Notes: a model not told the origin generated them from the sequence alone. Counted from the first letter of the stretch, positions 1 through 7,518 are shown. The stretch: DNA of 50,102 bases from Acidimicrobiaceae bacterium (GCA_003155915.1 PMFA01000016.1:108833-158934); one strand, 5' to 3'. Program-made: numbers and translations.

Positions 1-160
1 CCGCCGCAGCGCGGGTTGCCACGGTAGATCAGGAACGCCACGCGGTACTTGCCCGGTTCGGGCGCCCGGGCCGGCACGTGGGCCGGCGTGACGATGCCCT
101 TGGAGCGGGCCCAGGACGCCTTGGTCTCGTCGATGGTCTGGCGCAGGGTACGGGACAAGG
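1..160 (-). other. Unrecognised coding-like fragment of foreign composition, cut by the window edge
   Basis: Read on the minus strand, this stretch stays open and gives a plausible protein segment containing QTIDETKASWARSKG and, nearer the edge, YRVAFLIYRGNPRC. It runs off the window at position 1. I do not recognise the family. The bases are clearly richer in G+C than the next 100 bases, and the open frame continues past about position 165 only as low-complexity-looking residues, so the similarity to a real gene seems to stop there. It could be the end of a horizontally acquired gene, or a chimeric contig end joined to the acyl-CoA dehydrogenase upstream region. No start codon can be assigned. 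Confidence 0.3.
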
Positions 161-260
161 GGCAACTTTCGGTTTCCGGAGTCCTCCATTCTCGCCGAAT
201 TCGCCAAAGCCACACAAATGTCCATTAACCATTGGGTTTCATCGTGACTACATTGTTCGA

Positions 261-1493
261 ATGGACCTTAACTACCCCGCTGAAACTGAGCCGTTCCGCA
301 AAGAAGTGCGCGCGTGGCTCGAAGAGAATCTGCCCGAGGGCTGGTTCGATCCCGACTTTTCGATGAACCCCGAGGAGCGCCGCGCCTTCAACGAGGGCTG
401 GAACGAGAAGCTCTTCGCCGGCGGCTGGATCTGCGCCGGATGGCCCGTCGAATACGGCGGCAAAGGACTGACGCTGCTCCAACAAGTCGTGTTGAACGAG
501 GAGTTCGCCAAGGCCGCTGCACCGATGCGCGCTGACTTCTTCGGCGACACGTTGGTCGGTCCGACGATCCTGCAGTGGGGCACCGATGAGCAGAAGCGCG
601 AGTTCATTCCCGGCATCCTCCAAGGAAAGATCGCCTGGTGCCAGGGTTTCTCCGAACCCGACGCCGGCTCGGACTTAGCGAGTCTTAAAACCACCGCGGT
701 GCTCGACGGTGACGAATGGCTCATCAACGGTCAGAAGGTCTGGACGTCCCAGGCCCAGCACGCCGACTACGTCTTCTTGATGGTGCGCACCGACCCCGAC
801 GCGCCCCAGCACGCCGGCATCAGCTACCTGCTCGTGCCGATGCACCAAGAGGGCGTCGAAGTTCGTCCAATCATCCAAGTCGACGGCTCGGGCGACTTCA
901 ATGAGGTCTTCTTCACCAACGCGCGTTGTTCGAAGAACAACGCCGTCGGCGGCGTCAACAACGGCTGGAAGGTCGCGATGACGACGCTCGGCTTCGAGCG
1001 CGGTTCGAACTCCACGACCGGCTACCGACGATTCTTGAAGGAGTGGGAGGAGATCGTCAAGGAGGCCAAGCGCCTGGACAAGAACGACGACCGACTCGTG
1101 CGCGACGGTCTCGTGAGAGCCTGGGAGAAGGTGAAGATCATGGAGATCAACGGCTACCGCTCCCTCACCGACTCACTGAACGGCACGCATAACACGGCGC
1201 TGCTCGGGGCCTGCAACAAGATGTTCTGGTCCGAGACCCATCGCGCGACGATGGAGTTGGCGTTGGACGTGCTCGGCATGGAGGCGCAGATCCTCACCGG
1301 CTCGGGGGCGAACGACGGATCGATTACGCGAGTTCACCGCGGCCGGGCCGACTACCCGGTCTCGGATTTGCAAGGGTCGTTCTTCTTCTCGCGCTCCGAG
1401 ACCATTTGGGGCGGCACCGCGGAGATTCAGCGCAACATCATCGGTGAGCGTGCGCTCGGATTGCCGAAGGAACCCAAGCCGCAAAAGGTGTGA
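261..1493 (+). CDS. Acyl-CoA dehydrogenase (FadE family)
   Basis: A 410-residue FAD-dependent acyl-CoA dehydrogenase, expected to introduce the alpha,beta double bond into an acyl-CoA thioester in the cytoplasm and pass electrons to ETF. Domain order is the usual N-terminal helical, central beta-barrel and C-terminal helical. The central flavin/substrate signature reads GFSEPDAGSDLASLK and is followed by GQKVWTSQAQHADY. The C-terminus has the typical ETIWGGTAEIQRNIIGERAL. The frame is open further upstream, but ATG at 261 begins the family-typical MDLNYPAETEPFRKEVRAWL, and TACATT at 249-254 lies 6 nt before it, which fits a leaderless start. The length is normal. The acyl substrate cannot be read from the sequence; long-chain or steroid side-chain CoA esters are both possible. 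Confidence 0.93.
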   Translation: MDLNYPAETEPFRKEVRAWLEENLPEGWFDPDFSMNPEERRAFNEGWNEKLFAGGWICAGWPVEYGGKGLTLLQQVVLNEEFAKAAAPMRADFFGDTLVGPTILQWGTDEQKREFIPGILQGKIAWCQGFSEPDAGSDLASLKTTAVLDGDEWLINGQKVWTSQAQHADYVFLMVRTDPDAPQHAGISYLLVPMHQEGVEVRPIIQVDGSGDFNEVFFTNARCSKNNAVGGVNNGWKVAMTTLGFERGSNSTTGYRRFLKEWEEIVKEAKRLDKNDDRLVRDGLVRAWEKVKIMEINGYRSLTDSLNGTHNTALLGACNKMFWSETHRATMELALDVLGMEAQILTGSGANDGSITRVHRGRADYPVSDLQGSFFFSRSETIWGGTAEIQRNIIGERALGLPKEPKPQKV

Positions 1494-1515
1494 GCCAATC
1501 GATGCCTCGAGGTAG

Positions 1516-2172
1516 TCACTCGACCGGTGTGGCGACGCCCAGTGAGCTCACGAGTGCTTCGACGCGGGTGCGAATTTCGTCACGGATGGCTCGAACGGTG
1601 CTGAGGTCTTGGCCCGCCGGATCAGCGAGGTCCCAGTCGACGTAACGCTTCCCCGGGTAGATGGGGCAGACGTCGCCGCAACCCATAGCGATCACGATAT
1701 CCACGGCCCGAACGATCTCGTCGGTCCAGGGCTTCGGAAATTCCTCGTGGATATCGATGCCACTTTCTGCCATGACCTCAACCACCTCCGGATTCAGTTC
1801 GGCGCCCGGCTCTGAGCCTCCGGTGTACACGTTCACTTGATCGCCCGCCAGGGCACGGAGCCATCCAGCGGCCATCTGACTTCGCCCCGCATTGTGGACG
1901 CAGAGGAACAACACACTCGGCGTTCCCGGCTCGGAGCTCTCGATCTTGGCCATGGCCTGCAGACGCTGTCGAGCGAAGCGTTCGGACAACACTCCTATGA
2001 AGGTCGTCACTTTGGCCTTGGCCGCGAGCCTCTCGTAGGAGTCGACGACGAAGTGTTCGATGGTCTCGTCATCGAAGGTTCCCTGGAATTCACGTTGGAG
2101 TTCTTCGACGGATCTCTGGATGAGCCGCTGTTCAGCCGGTGGCAAGTCGTGCAGCGTTCGTGTGTCAGTCAT
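1516..2172 (-). CDS. arsC: Arsenate reductase with N-terminal three-helix domain
   Basis: A 218-residue low-molecular-weight-phosphatase-type arsenate reductase. Residues 1-80 form a helical extension typical of the actinobacterial three-helix-bundle dimerisation domain. Residues 87-215 are the catalytic domain, with the P-loop CVHNAGRS (Cys91), the later pair GCGDVC (Cys165, Cys169) and the acid loop WDLADPAG (Asp184). Arsenate would be reduced to arsenite for export by the adjacent ACR3. ATG at 2172 is chosen because AGAGGAAGG lies just upstream and it overlaps the previous gene's stop by 8 nt (ATGACTGA), so the two are translationally coupled. A longer frame to 2247 is less likely. It is the last gene of the ars operon. 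Confidence 0.9.
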   Translation of the reverse strand: MTDTRTLHDLPPAEQRLIQRSVEELQREFQGTFDDETIEHFVVDSYERLAAKAKVTTFIGVLSERFARQRLQAMAKIESSEPGTPSVLFLCVHNAGRSQMAAGWLRALAGDQVNVYTGGSEPGAELNPEVVEVMAESGIDIHEEFPKPWTDEIVRAVDIVIAMGCGDVCPIYPGKRYVDWDLADPAGQDLSTVRAIRDEIRTRVEALVSSLGVATPVE

Positions 2173-2596
2173 GGCTTCCTTCCTCTTGGGAAGAGGGCTT
2201 GAGAAGATCATCGAAGAGACCTCGAACCCGCCGTTCGATGTCGTCACGGATCTGGCGAACCACTTCGACGTCCTTACCGGCCGGATCCGTCAGGTCCCAG
2301 TCCAGATACCGCTTGCCCGGGTACACGGGACACGCGTCCCCACAACCCATCGTGACAATGACGTCGGCGTGGAGTCCCATCTGGTCGGTCAGCTTTCGTG
2401 GCGCTTCATTGGAGATGTCGATGCCCTTTTCTTTCATCACTTGAACGACCGCAGGATTCAGCGATTCGCCCGGTGCCGAGCCGGCGGAGTGGACGACGAC
2501 GCGATCGCCTCCAAATTCACGGGCGAAGGCCGCCGCCATCTGGGATCTACCGGCGTTGTGCACGCACAGGAAAAGGACTTCTGGACGGTCGGTCAT
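2165..2596 (-). CDS. arsC: Arsenate reductase, single-domain (LMW-PTP fold)
   Basis: A 143-residue arsenate reductase with only the catalytic domain. The P-loop LCVHNAGRS carries Cys11, and GCGDACP carries Cys85 and Cys89, the arrangement used for disulfide relay in the thioredoxin or mycothiol coupled families. Asp104 lies in WDLTDPAG. It is clearly paralogous to the longer ArsC immediately downstream, sharing the same P-loop and the PGKRY-DWDL segment. It overlaps acr3 by 4 nt (ATGA) and the downstream arsC by 8 nt, so the three genes are co-translated. The thiol partner (thioredoxin, mycoredoxin or other) is not decidable here. Confidence 0.92.
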   Translation of the reverse strand: MTDRPEVLFLCVHNAGRSQMAAAFAREFGGDRVVVHSAGSAPGESLNPAVVQVMKEKGIDISNEAPRKLTDQMGLHADVIVTMGCGDACPVYPGKRYLDWDLTDPAGKDVEVVRQIRDDIERRVRGLFDDLLKPSSQEEGSHD

Positions 2597-3699
2597 GGGG
2601 CTCCTTCAACGGCGGCGAGTGGGTAGAAACGACGTTTCGCCCACAACGACACGTAGACCAGGGCAACGAGTACCGGTACCTCGATGAGGGGGCCGACGAC
2701 GCCGGCCAGTGCCTCGCCACTCGTCACGCCAAAGACGCCGATGCACACGGCGATCGCCAGTTCGAAGTTGTTGCCAGCGGCGGTGAAGGCGAGGGTGGCG
2801 GTTCGATCGTAGGGAAGCCCGAGCGAACGACCGAGCGCGAACGACCCAAACCACATGATGGCGAAGTAACAAAGCAGTGGCAGGGCTATGCGAGCGACGT
2901 CGCTCGGCCGAGAGGTGATCGTGTGCCCCTGCAGAGCGAAGAGGATAACGATGGTATAGAGAAGTCCGTAGAGAGCGAAGGGGCCGAGCCGGGGCAACAA
3001 TCTGGTCTCGTACCACTCTCGACTACGCAGGCGTTCGCCAATCGTTCGCGTGAGGTAGCCGGCGAGGAGCGGTATCCCGAGAAATATGGCGACGGTCTCG
3101 GCGATCTTCCATACCGACAGATGAAGACCCTGCGTGCTCAGTCCGAGCCATTGGGGAAGAAGTTCCAGATAGAAATATCCGAGCAACGCAAACGCCACGA
3201 TCTGGAAGAGGGAGTTGAGCGCGACGAGCACCGCCGCCGCTTCGCGATGGCCACCGGAAAGATCGTTCCAGATCAGCACCATCGCGATGCAGCGCGCCAG
3301 GCCCACGATGATGAGCCCAGTCCGGTAGGTGGGCAGATCGGGCAGTAAGAGCCAGGCGAGCGCGAACATGACCGCCGGTCCAATGAGCCAATTGAGGACG
3401 AGCGACGCCACCAACAGCTTGCGGTCGCGCGTCACGGTGCCGAGTCGGTCGTAGCGCACCTTTGCCAACACGGGATACATCATGACGAGGAGTCCAATGA
3501 AGATGGGCAACGACGTTCCCGACGTGACCTGCACCGCGTTGAGGTGCGTATTGAGACTGGGTATGGCTCGGCCCAGGCCGATGCCAATGGCCATCGCCAT
3601 GACGATCCACACCGGCAGGAACCGGTCGAGGAGTGAAAGTCGCTTGATGACGGGGACCGAAAGGTCGCCCTCTGACAACTCGGAGACGACGTCGCTCAC
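2593..3699 (-). CDS. acr3: Arsenite efflux transporter, ACR3 family
   Basis: A 368-residue, roughly ten-helix inner-membrane carrier of the ACR3 (BART superfamily) type, which extrudes arsenite using the proton gradient. The core motif LARCIAMVLIWNDLSGG contains the Cys conserved in ACR3 proteins, and FTAAGNNFELAIAV is the second family signature. The frame is open to 3798, but that start would overlap the upstream cadI gene. GTG at 3699 (VSDVVSELSEG) leaves 31 nt between the genes and about 28 residues before the usual SLLDRFLPVWI start of the family. The start is therefore moderately sure and the function very sure. It is followed with ATGA overlap by arsC. Confidence 0.93.
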   Translation of the reverse strand: MSDVVSELSEGDLSVPVIKRLSLLDRFLPVWIVMAMAIGIGLGRAIPSLNTHLNAVQVTSGTSLPIFIGLLVMMYPVLAKVRYDRLGTVTRDRKLLVASLVLNWLIGPAVMFALAWLLLPDLPTYRTGLIIVGLARCIAMVLIWNDLSGGHREAAAVLVALNSLFQIVAFALLGYFYLELLPQWLGLSTQGLHLSVWKIAETVAIFLGIPLLAGYLTRTIGERLRSREWYETRLLPRLGPFALYGLLYTIVILFALQGHTITSRPSDVARIALPLLCYFAIMWFGSFALGRSLGLPYDRTATLAFTAAGNNFELAIAVCIGVFGVTSGEALAGVVGPLIEVPVLVALVYVSLWAKRRFYPLAAVEGAP

Positions 3700-3730
3700 G
3701 AGTGTCCCGTGACTACGGCTCGCCGCAGTC

Positions 3731-4177
3731 TCAACAGCACGGGGCGGCGTCGGACGTCGCTCGTGACTCGCTCGCGCAGCACGTCTCGTCGGTGGCACAC
3801 AATAAAGAGTCGTTCGCGTCGGCGAGCACGGTGTAGACCTCCCACCGAGAAGAATCAGGTCCGTCGACCCACACCTTGTCTTGCACCGCGAAGCAACACG
3901 TCGTCTTTTCCTCGATGTCGGTCACGAAGCCCTGTTCCGAGAGGTACTGCGTGGCGTCTTGCACTTCTTCCGTCGAAAAGACTTCAACCCCGAGGTGGTT
4001 TATCGAGCCCGGCACACCGGAGTTCTCGAAGAGCACCAACTTGAGCGGTGGTTCAGCGATGGCAAAGTTGGCATAACCGGGACGTATTTTCGTCGGCTCG
4101 GTCTTGAAGAACTTGGAGTAGAAACCCACCGCCTCCTCGAGATTCGACACATTAAGAGCGAGTTGCAGTCGCGACAC
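3731..4177 (-). CDS. cadI: ArsI/CadI-family metalloenzyme (vicinal oxygen chelate fold)
   Basis: A 148-residue VOC-fold protein like mycobacterial CadI and related to ArsI C-As lyases, which cleave methyl-arsenicals. The family segment RPGYANFAIAEPPLKLVL is present. Candidate metal and arsenic ligands are His61, Glu113 and the vicinal pair Cys94-Cys95 (KTTCCFAVQDKVWV). The first metal ligand of characterised ArsI, His5, is Gln here, as in CadI, so lyase activity is uncertain. The C-terminus adds more cysteines (ETCCASES, final CC). GTG at 4177 is preferred over the upstream start at 4204 because a near-perfect ribosome binding site, AAAGGAGGT, lies at 4182-4190. It is the first gene of the ars operon. 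Confidence 0.88.
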   Translation of the reverse strand: MSRLQLALNVSNLEEAVGFYSKFFKTEPTKIRPGYANFAIAEPPLKLVLFENSGVPGSINHLGVEVFSTEEVQDATQYLSEQGFVTDIEEKTTCCFAVQDKVWVDGPDSSRWEVYTVLADANDSLLCATDETCCASESRATSDAAPCC

Positions 4178-4211
4178 TTTGACCTCCTTTAGATTGACAT
4201 CCATCGATTAG

Positions 4212-4240
4212 AGAGTAGTTGTCACATTGATGTTTGTCAA
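4212..4240 (-). promoter_or_regulatory. Promoter of the ars operon
   Basis: On the minus strand, TTGACA (4240-4235) is followed after exactly 17 nt by TACTCT (4217-4212), a near-consensus sigma70-type promoter placed 35 nt upstream of the cadI start codon. The -35 box is embedded in the palindrome at 4226-4241, so a bound ArsR would block it. Confidence 0.7.
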
Positions 4241-4241
4241 T
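4226..4241. promoter_or_regulatory. Putative ArsR operator
   Basis: Perfect 5-bp inverted repeat ATTGA-TGTTTG-TCAAT between the divergent arsR and ars operon. ArsR/SmtB repressors bind AT-rich imperfect palindromes of this kind. It overlaps the -35 box of the ars operon and lies just upstream of the TATGAT box of arsR (4244-4249), so one site could control both directions. Confidence 0.6.
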
Positions 4242-4256
4242 AGTATGATCGAGGGA

Positions 4257-4601
4257 ATGGCACATCCGAAGACCATCACCATCGACGAGAGCGTCGTGAG
4301 TTGTTGCAGCCCGTTGACGGCCATTGCGTTGTCCGAGGTCGAGGCCATCGACATTGCTCAGATCTTTGGCGCCCTCAGCGATCCAGTGCGTCTACGAATG
4401 TTGTCACTGGTCGCGGCCGAAGTCGAGGTGTGCAGCTGCGCCCTTGAGGGTCCGCTGGGCAAGAGCCAACCCACCATCTCGCACCACACCAGGATCCTCG
4501 CCGAAGCGGGCCTGATCGTCGGCGAAAAGCGTGGTCGATGGATGTGGTGGCGAATTGTTCCCGAGCGCCTCGGAGAAGTCTCGAGGATCCTGTCGTCGTA
4601 A
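4257..4601 (+). CDS. arsR: Arsenic-responsive transcriptional repressor, ArsR/SmtB family
   Basis: A 114-residue winged-helix repressor predicted to release the ars promoter on binding As(III). The wHTH core runs from about residue 33 to 108, with the recognition helix KSQPTISHHTRILAEAGL. Cysteines are at 16-17 near the N-terminus and at 59 and 61 (VCSC). This resembles the Corynebacterium ArsR type, where an N-terminal Cys pair plus one Cys in the helix form the As(III) site, rather than the E. coli type. Two upstream in-frame ATGs exist (4227, 4245). I chose 4257 because TATGAT at 4244-4249 lies 7 nt before it, making a leaderless transcript likely. It is divergent from the operon it should control. 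Confidence 0.93.
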   Translation: MAHPKTITIDESVVSCCSPLTAIALSEVEAIDIAQIFGALSDPVRLRMLSLVAAEVEVCSCALEGPLGKSQPTISHHTRILAEAGLIVGEKRGRWMWWRIVPERLGEVSRILSS

Positions 4602-4672
4602 ACCGAAGCGTCGATCGAGCACACCAGTCGTAGCTCAATACCGAGGCGCGAACAAGCAAAGTAGCAATGGCG

Positions 4673-4897
4673 CTACTGACCGCGAAGCGCTTTCTTGATC
4701 TTGGTCATCAGGCTCGGCTTCATGTAGTACTTCTCGCGCTCATCTTCACTCATCGCGTCGTAGCGCGAGTCTTGTTTTGAGACGATCTCGTCCACCTTTT
4801 CTTGTTGCAGGGCCGAGTTATTCATCTGCTGTTCGGGGTTGAGCGTTTTCGGACCGCGCCGTCCCGGTCCATTACCGAAGAAGCCAAATACCCTCAC
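4673..4897 (-). CDS. Small charged protein of unknown function
   Basis: A 74-residue open frame that I do not recognise. It begins VRVFGFFGNGPGRRGPK, continues with an acidic and glutamine-rich helical middle, and ends in a basic tail (KPSLMTKIKKALRGQ). GTG at 4897 is proposed because GGGAG stands about 7 nt upstream; the frame itself extends to 4957. The strong alternation of charged residues and the plausible ribosome binding site argue for a real gene, and it fills an otherwise empty gap between arsR and the NifU-like gene. No transmembrane segment or signal peptide is seen. It converges with arsR, and a short inverted repeat (AGTAGC/GCTACT) at 4660-4677 overlaps its stop. Confidence 0.5.
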   Translation of the reverse strand: MRVFGFFGNGPGRRGPKTLNPEQQMNNSALQQEKVDEIVSKQDSRYDAMSEDEREKYYMKPSLMTKIKKALRGQ

Positions 4898-4984
4898 CGT
4901 GCTCCCACCTACCCATTCATCGTCGCACTTCGACCGTTGGCCCGAATCTACATCCAAAAGAACCGCTGTGCGGACTGGACGTCG

Positions 4985-5317
4985 CTATAGCTGCCGGTAT
5001 CGGGGCACGTAGCCGCCGACACCCAGGGACATCGAGTCCTCGGGGTCGATCGAGTCATCGACGCCACCAACGACGTCGGTAACCCACGCCAAACGGTCCT
5101 TCAGAATCCTCGTGACGCCGCCTTGCAGGGTGTCTGACGAAATCGCACAACTGGAACAGGCGCCCTGAAGTTGCACTTCCACGACGCCGGTCTCGACGTC
5201 GGCACGGATCAATACCAGGTCGCCGCCGTCGGCTTGCACGGACGGGCGCATCAGGTCGAGCAGCGCATTGAGCGCCTTCAGTCGCGTCGCACGCTCCTGG
5301 TCGGTCAGTTCATCCAT
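4985..5317 (-). CDS. NifU-like iron-sulfur scaffold domain protein
   Basis: A 110-residue protein with a C-terminal-type NifU domain, used for assembling or transferring Fe-S clusters in the cytoplasm. The signature GACSSCAISSDTLQGGV contains the CxxC pair that ligates the transient cluster, preceded by the usual MRPSVQADGGDLVLI strand-helix. The last 30 residues (acidic, ending GGYVPRYRQL) are outside the domain. ATG at 5317 gives the normal domain start; the open frame runs further to 5503 into the P450 promoter region, which is unlikely. It is divergent from the P450 gene, a haem enzyme that would need ferredoxin, but no ferredoxin gene is nearby. Confidence 0.85.
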   Translation of the reverse strand: MDELTDQERATRLKALNALLDLMRPSVQADGGDLVLIRADVETGVVEVQLQGACSSCAISSDTLQGGVTRILKDRLAWVTDVVGGVDDSIDPEDSMSLGVGGYVPRYRQL

Positions 5318-5381
5318 GAGACCAGTCTGCCGTGAAAGCGACGGCGCGTGACGTCGGACTCGATTGGATACGATTTTCCTC

Positions 5382-6647
5382 ATGGAGCCAAACGTGACCT
5401 GGACCGTCGATTCAATCAACCTCTCGGACTTGGAGTTCTGGCGTCGGCCGTGGGCCGAACGTGAGGCCGCATTCAAGACGTTGCGACGAGAGAGCCCCAT
5501 CACCCACTACGACCAACCGTTGATCGAGGGCACCGCGATTGAGTTCCCCGAGGGCAACGGTTTCTACGCGGTCACGAAGTATCGCGACGTGCAGACTGCG
5601 TCACGCCACCCAGAGACCTTCCTCTCGGGACCCGGTGCGGTGTCAGAGATGGACCTTCCGAGCGAGATGGTGGAGTACTTCTCGGGCATGATCTCGACCG
5701 ACGATCCCAAGCACGCTCGACTACGCCGAATCGTGTCGAATGCGTTCAATCCTCGCAACATCCGCGCGGTAGAGGATTCAATTGAACGAAAGGCCGATGA
5801 GATCATCGAACGGGCGCGATTGAGTGGCACGGGCGACTTCATCACCGACATCGCAGCGCCGTTTCCTCTCGAGATCATTTGCGACATGATGGGCGTACCT
5901 TCGAGTGAGTACGCGACGGTCTTGCATCACTCGAACATCATCCTCTCCAACGGTGACCCCGACTTCATTCCCGAAGGCCAGGATCCCGTATTGGCAATAC
6001 TCGAATCAGGCGCCGCGCTCACTTCGATCATGGAAGAATTGGGGAAGTACCGAATCGACAATCCCATCGATGACATTACGAGCGCACTCGTGAACGCTGA
6101 GATCGAAACTGAGAAGCTCACGCAACAGGAGTTGGCGTCGTTTTTCGTGCTGCTCGTGACGGCCGGCAACGAGACGACGCGCACGGCGATCGCCCACGGA
6201 CTTCACGCGCTCACCGAACACCCCGATCAAAGGGCCCGACTGCTCACGGACTACGAGGGCCTCGCCAAGACCGCCACCGATGAAATCGTTCGTTGGGCGT
6301 CGCCCGTTATTTGGATGCGCCGCACGCTGGCTGAGCACTACACCCTTTCGAACTTCGAACTTGCCAAGGGCGACAAGGTCCTCTTGTTCTACAGTTCGGC
6401 CAATCGCGACGAAGACATCTTTGATAACCCCGATGTCTTCGACGTCGGACGCACGCCCAATGACCACTACGGCTTCGGCGCGCCGGGCCCGCACTTTTGT
6501 CTCGGCGCTCACCTGGCGCGACGCGAAATCACGGTGATGTTCCGGAAGTTGCTGAGTCAACATCCTGATATCCACTCCTCTGGGACGCCGTCGCAGTTGG
6601 CGTCGCGCTTCATCAACGGCATCAAGCACCTGGAATACAGCCTCTAG
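5382..6647 (+). CDS. Cytochrome P450, CYP125-like
   Basis: A 421-residue soluble bacterial class I P450 monooxygenase. The haem-binding loop FGAPGPHFCLGAHLARRE places the axial ligand at Cys373. The oxygen-activation helix has VTAGNETTR at about residues 257-265, and the K-helix ExxR is Glu301-Arg304. The N-terminal part, with WAEREAAFKTLRRESPITHY and the FYAVTKYRDV segment, is like CYP125/CYP142/CYP124 enzymes that hydroxylate steroid side chains or branched lipids, so a sterol or terpenoid substrate is an inference. ATG at 5382 follows TACGAT (5369-5374) by 7 nt, consistent with a leaderless start; an in-frame start at 5364 is upstream of that box. No redox partner is encoded beside it. Confidence 0.93.
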   Translation: MEPNVTWTVDSINLSDLEFWRRPWAEREAAFKTLRRESPITHYDQPLIEGTAIEFPEGNGFYAVTKYRDVQTASRHPETFLSGPGAVSEMDLPSEMVEYFSGMISTDDPKHARLRRIVSNAFNPRNIRAVEDSIERKADEIIERARLSGTGDFITDIAAPFPLEIICDMMGVPSSEYATVLHHSNIILSNGDPDFIPEGQDPVLAILESGAALTSIMEELGKYRIDNPIDDITSALVNAEIETEKLTQQELASFFVLLVTAGNETTRTAIAHGLHALTEHPDQRARLLTDYEGLAKTATDEIVRWASPVIWMRRTLAEHYTLSNFELAKGDKVLLFYSSANRDEDIFDNPDVFDVGRTPNDHYGFGAPGPHFCLGAHLARREITVMFRKLLSQHPDIHSSGTPSQLASRFINGIKHLEYSL

Positions 6648-6656
6648 GATTACTGA

Positions 6657-6803
6657 CGTCGACCGTGGGCTGAGCGCGAGCGCTTTGACCGCATTGCGAC
6701 GCGGACAACCAAACTCGCGTTAGAGGAGCCGGTCATCGAGGGCATTTCAATCGAGTTCCCGGAGGGTAACGGTTTCCATCTGAGCGACGCGTACGGTCAA
6801 TGG
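6657..6803 (+). pseudogene. Remnant of a second cytochrome P450 N-terminal region
   Basis: Translating from 6657 gives RRPWAERERFDRIATRT, then PVIEGISIEFPEGNGF. This aligns with residues 21-61 of the intact P450 just upstream (RRPWAEREAAFKTLRRES, then PLIEGTAIEFPEGNGF) with one codon missing and a little over half the residues identical. Nothing P450-like precedes or follows: no start codon in the right place, no I-helix and no haem loop. It is best explained as the leftover of a tandem P450 duplication, most of which has been deleted. It fills nearly all of the gap before the cis-prenyltransferase gene. Confidence 0.75.
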
Positions 6804-6858
6804 TCATCGTGGCGCAGCGACCCTTCAGCATCGTTCGTGATCGCTGAGAGCGTCCGCA

Positions 6859-7518
6859 ATGGCCAACGCTAAGCGACTCCCTGAACACGTGGGCATAATT
6901 CCCGATGGCAATCGGCGTTGGGCTCAAGACCAAGGCTTCGAAAAACAGGACGGCTATCACTTCGGACTACAGCCGGGTCTGGAGTTGTACAGCGAGTGCC
7001 TGGCGTTGGGTATCCCTGAGATCACCTTCTACGGCTTCACCGTCGACAATACGAAACGTCCGGGAACTCAGATTGAAGCGTTTCGCAATGCGTGCGTGGA
7101 AGCCGTGGCCGAGTTGGAGAAAAGGGACGCGGATCTGCTGGTGGTGGGCAACACCCAGTCGGTGTTCTTTCCCAAGGAACTCATGCGCTACACGCAACGG
7201 ACCCGAATCGGCGAGGGCCGCATCAAAGTTAACTTCCTCGTGAACTACGGCTGGAATTGGGACCTTAACCACTCGCTCGAAAACGGTGACGCGAGTACGC
7301 GTCACAACGTCGCCGACGGCATCGCGTCCGCCGATATTTCAAGGATCGATCTCATCGTGCGTTGGGGCGGCGGTCGGCGACTCAGTGGTTTCTTGCCTAT
7401 CCAGTCGGTCTACGCCGACTTTTACGTCGTCGATGAACTGTGGCCGAATTTTTCACTTGACCAGTTTCACGAAGCACTGGCGTGGTACCAAGATCAAGAC
7501 GTCACGCTTGGTGGTTAG
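6859..7518 (+). CDS. cis-Prenyltransferase (undecaprenyl diphosphate synthase family), divergent
   Basis: A 219-residue member of the UppS fold, which condenses isopentenyl diphosphate onto an allylic diphosphate to build cis-polyprenyl chains. The first motif GIIPDGNRRWA keeps the catalytic Asp16. The C-terminal motif reads DLIVRWGGGRRLSGFLPIQS with YADFYVVDELWPNF, where typical UppS have RTSGEQRISNFLLWQ. The usual RxxGHxxG stretch after motif I is replaced by GYHFGLQPGL. It is also some 30 residues shorter than normal UppS, so it may make a shorter product or use another acceptor. ATG at 6859 starts the conserved region. No clear operon partner is seen; the P450 remnant precedes it. Confidence 0.82.
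   Translation: MANAKRLPEHVGIIPDGNRRWAQDQGFEKQDGYHFGLQPGLELYSECLALGIPEITFYGFTVDNTKRPGTQIEAFRNACVEAVAELEKRDADLLVVGNTQSVFFPKELMRYTQRTRIGEGRIKVNFLVNYGWNWDLNHSLENGDASTRHNVADGIASADISRIDLIVRWGGGRRLSGFLPIQSVYADFYVVDELWPNFSLDQFHEALAWYQDQDVTLGG

Noticed and set aside
78-260. Upstream in-frame extension of the first acyl-CoA dehydrogenase (61 residues)
   Set aside because: The added residues are basic and proline-rich, not part of the family fold, and begin inside the foreign-looking segment; ATG at 261 with its -10 box is better.
4660-4677. AGTAGC/GCTACT inverted repeat as a terminator between arsR and the small unknown gene
   Set aside because: Only six pairs, no T-run, and it overlaps a stop codon; too weak to call.
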